DNA of 64,000 bases from Apostichopus japonicus (lineage: Eukaryota; Echinodermata; Holothuroidea; Aspidochirotida; Stichopodidae). The notes beneath the pieces are model-generated. The model was not told the origin of the DNA. It made no database searches and was given only the letters and a program-made list of their open reading frames with translations. The position numbers and the translations under genes are program-made. The stretch spans positions 16,073,310-16,137,309 of the forward strand of contig NC_092575.1 in NCBI RefSeq assembly GCF_037975245.1. The letters run 5' to 3'. This document shows positions 62,701 through 64,000 of the stretch, one piece after another. How positions within the stretch are numbered: the first letter of the stretch is position 1; each line of letters opens with the position of its first letter.

Positions 62701-63780
62701 CGTCAAAAGTGGGTACCACGAGTCCATTGGCAAGGGAATATATACTACATGAGGGTTACATGTATGTTGTGTAGGAAAGAAATTAAATCCACTAATCTAA
62801 TAGTACATACAACACATCACCTACGTTACGGTAGGGTGCACTACTGAACTATATGCGTTACTGTAGCCTACACCGTTCCTAGAATTGCGTGTTATGATGC
62901 TAAGGAAATCGCATTGTTTTCTTCTATTGTATAGGCGATGTGTTGAACGATGACATTTCATTTTACCAAATCATGATGCATGCCGTTCATCGCATATACA
63001 TTACTGTATCTAGTATGGCTACGTACTTTACATGAATATGTATCAGTGGAGTTGTATTTTCTAGTTTGTAAATGTACTACTTTTAAAACACAAATTCGTG
63101 TGTAAATTAATGAAGTGATATCAAACCATACATAAATATCAGCCATTTTTAATTGATTTAAAATATTTTAAAAAAATCATGTAATTGATGGAATTTGAAT
63201 TTTAGGTGTACTAAATGTTCTGAACTCATTCAAATTTACAAACTGCACGCCAGGGTTATGACATCGTCCTTGAGATTGTTAATTCGAGTTTGTCAATAAC
63301 CAATTTTGAATCACAATACACACATAGGCCTATAGTACAGTCTTTCATGGAACTTGCGTGTATTTTGTATTTTGTGCGTGTCATGTGAATATATGTTAAA
63401 TATATTCCAAATTCACTTTCGATGAGGCGAATCAAATTGCACCCAGGCGCCTAATGCATATAACTTACATCTGGCGGGATTTTTGTCAAGTTTGTTCGTA
63501 AATATGTGCATGCATGGATATCCATTTTTTTGGTAATTCATACAATAAAACACAACTCTACATTCAAATAATGCAAAAAAGCTTAACAAGACGTTGTCAC
63601 ATTTAATATGAAATATGATATGAAAACTTTGAATTGATTTGCTATTAATCCAGGTAGTCAAAATGCATAAAAGCCAGATGCCGTTATTGGCGAAAACTTT
63701 GCTACAAATTTTGCTTCGAGAATCAGAAAACAACTTCTATATTTTCCATCAAGTTTCGCATCTTTGTTAAATGTACTCTT
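59746..63780. other. Unique AT-rich DNA with poly-C patches
   Basis: C runs lie at about 60073-60083 and 60131-60141, next to CCCTTAGACCCCTCC, which resembles CCCCTTAGACCCATCC inside the hAT-like element at 58095 and may be a decayed fragment. The 106-codon minus-strand frame at 63413-63733 has no motif or codon bias. No gene called. Confidence 0.35.
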
Positions 63781-63787
63781 TCTTACA

Positions 63788-63804
63788 CCCCCCCCCCCCT
63801 CCCC
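63788..63804. repeat. Poly-C tract
   Basis: About 12 C followed by TCCCC; the remaining bases to the window edge are unique. Confidence 0.85.
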
Positions 63805-64000
63805 TGTTTTTGTTTTACTTCCTCTCTCTATCCTTCTCTCAATCTCTCTTGTTTGGAATGCCAGTATGAAATATTTTGACGTATCCTCTGCAGTTTGTTG
63901 TAACGGTCTTTTACTCGGCCAATAGAAAGGTCTGATCTTCGTTTAAAATAATCAACTTCTCAACTAAAGCTGACAGGCAAGGTTTTGAACAATATATAAA

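Noticed and set aside
63413-63733. 106-codon minus-strand frame
   Set aside because: AT-rich at all codon positions and without recognisable motifs; likely chance.

Overview
This looks like AT-rich animal (metazoan) nuclear DNA rather than microbial DNA. No long open reading frame, operon, rRNA or intact tRNA gene is visible. Instead there are long (TA)n tracts, many poly-G/poly-C runs, tri- and tetranucleotide repeats, several satellites, a tRNA-derived SINE and a dense set of short inverted-repeat DNA transposons. The repeat spectrum would fit a marine invertebrate, perhaps an echinoderm. That is inference only; no gene here fixes the taxon. Nearly all reading frames over 60 codons fall in simple repeats or transposons, or look like chance. 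The one stretch with a coding signature is a putative terminal exon of about 34 codons at 26034-26138 (high GC at third positions, unidentified protein). The window is best read as intergenic or intronic DNA shaped by transposons and satellites. || Layout. 1-3100: unique AT-rich DNA with one small hAT-type element (597-912). 4518-7655: an inverted pair of copies of one ~845 bp hAT-type element, each interrupted by a different younger element, all with target-site duplications. 7740-8425: old dispersed repeats. 9381-10275: a CAGA-rich tract holding a 293 bp hAT-like element and a SINE. 12250-14420: simple repeats and a 239-bp tandem duplication. 15340-16565: a degenerate ~181 bp tandem repeat. 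17129-21700: (TA)n, poly-G, a polypurine tract and a second member of the 597-912 family (20370-21294). 22690-24168: a dispersed repeat, then a ~43-bp minisatellite. 26016-26138: the candidate exon. 30960-31695: a ~66-bp satellite split by a second SINE. 33543-33686: a near-perfect 68/68 bp hairpin. 35314-35652: a probable degraded hAT-like element. 37584-40686: (TA)n, dispersed repeats, an imperfect foldback and a 43-bp satellite. 41211-46075: trinucleotide hairpin repeat, dispersed repeats, complex (TA)n palindromes and a 444-bp inverted-repeat element. 46100-56830: mostly unique AT-rich DNA. 56834-58175: a hAT-like element containing the third 845-bp copy. 58219-64000: simple repeats and unique DNA. 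|| How it fits together. At least nine elements have hAT-like termini, four of them with exact or 7-of-8 8-bp target duplications, and none encodes a recognisable transposase. They are therefore non-autonomous and were presumably moved by enzymes encoded elsewhere. The most interesting signal is a ~95-bp internal module shared by three element families whose terminal repeats differ. Identities and periods were judged by eye; no alignment or database search was run.
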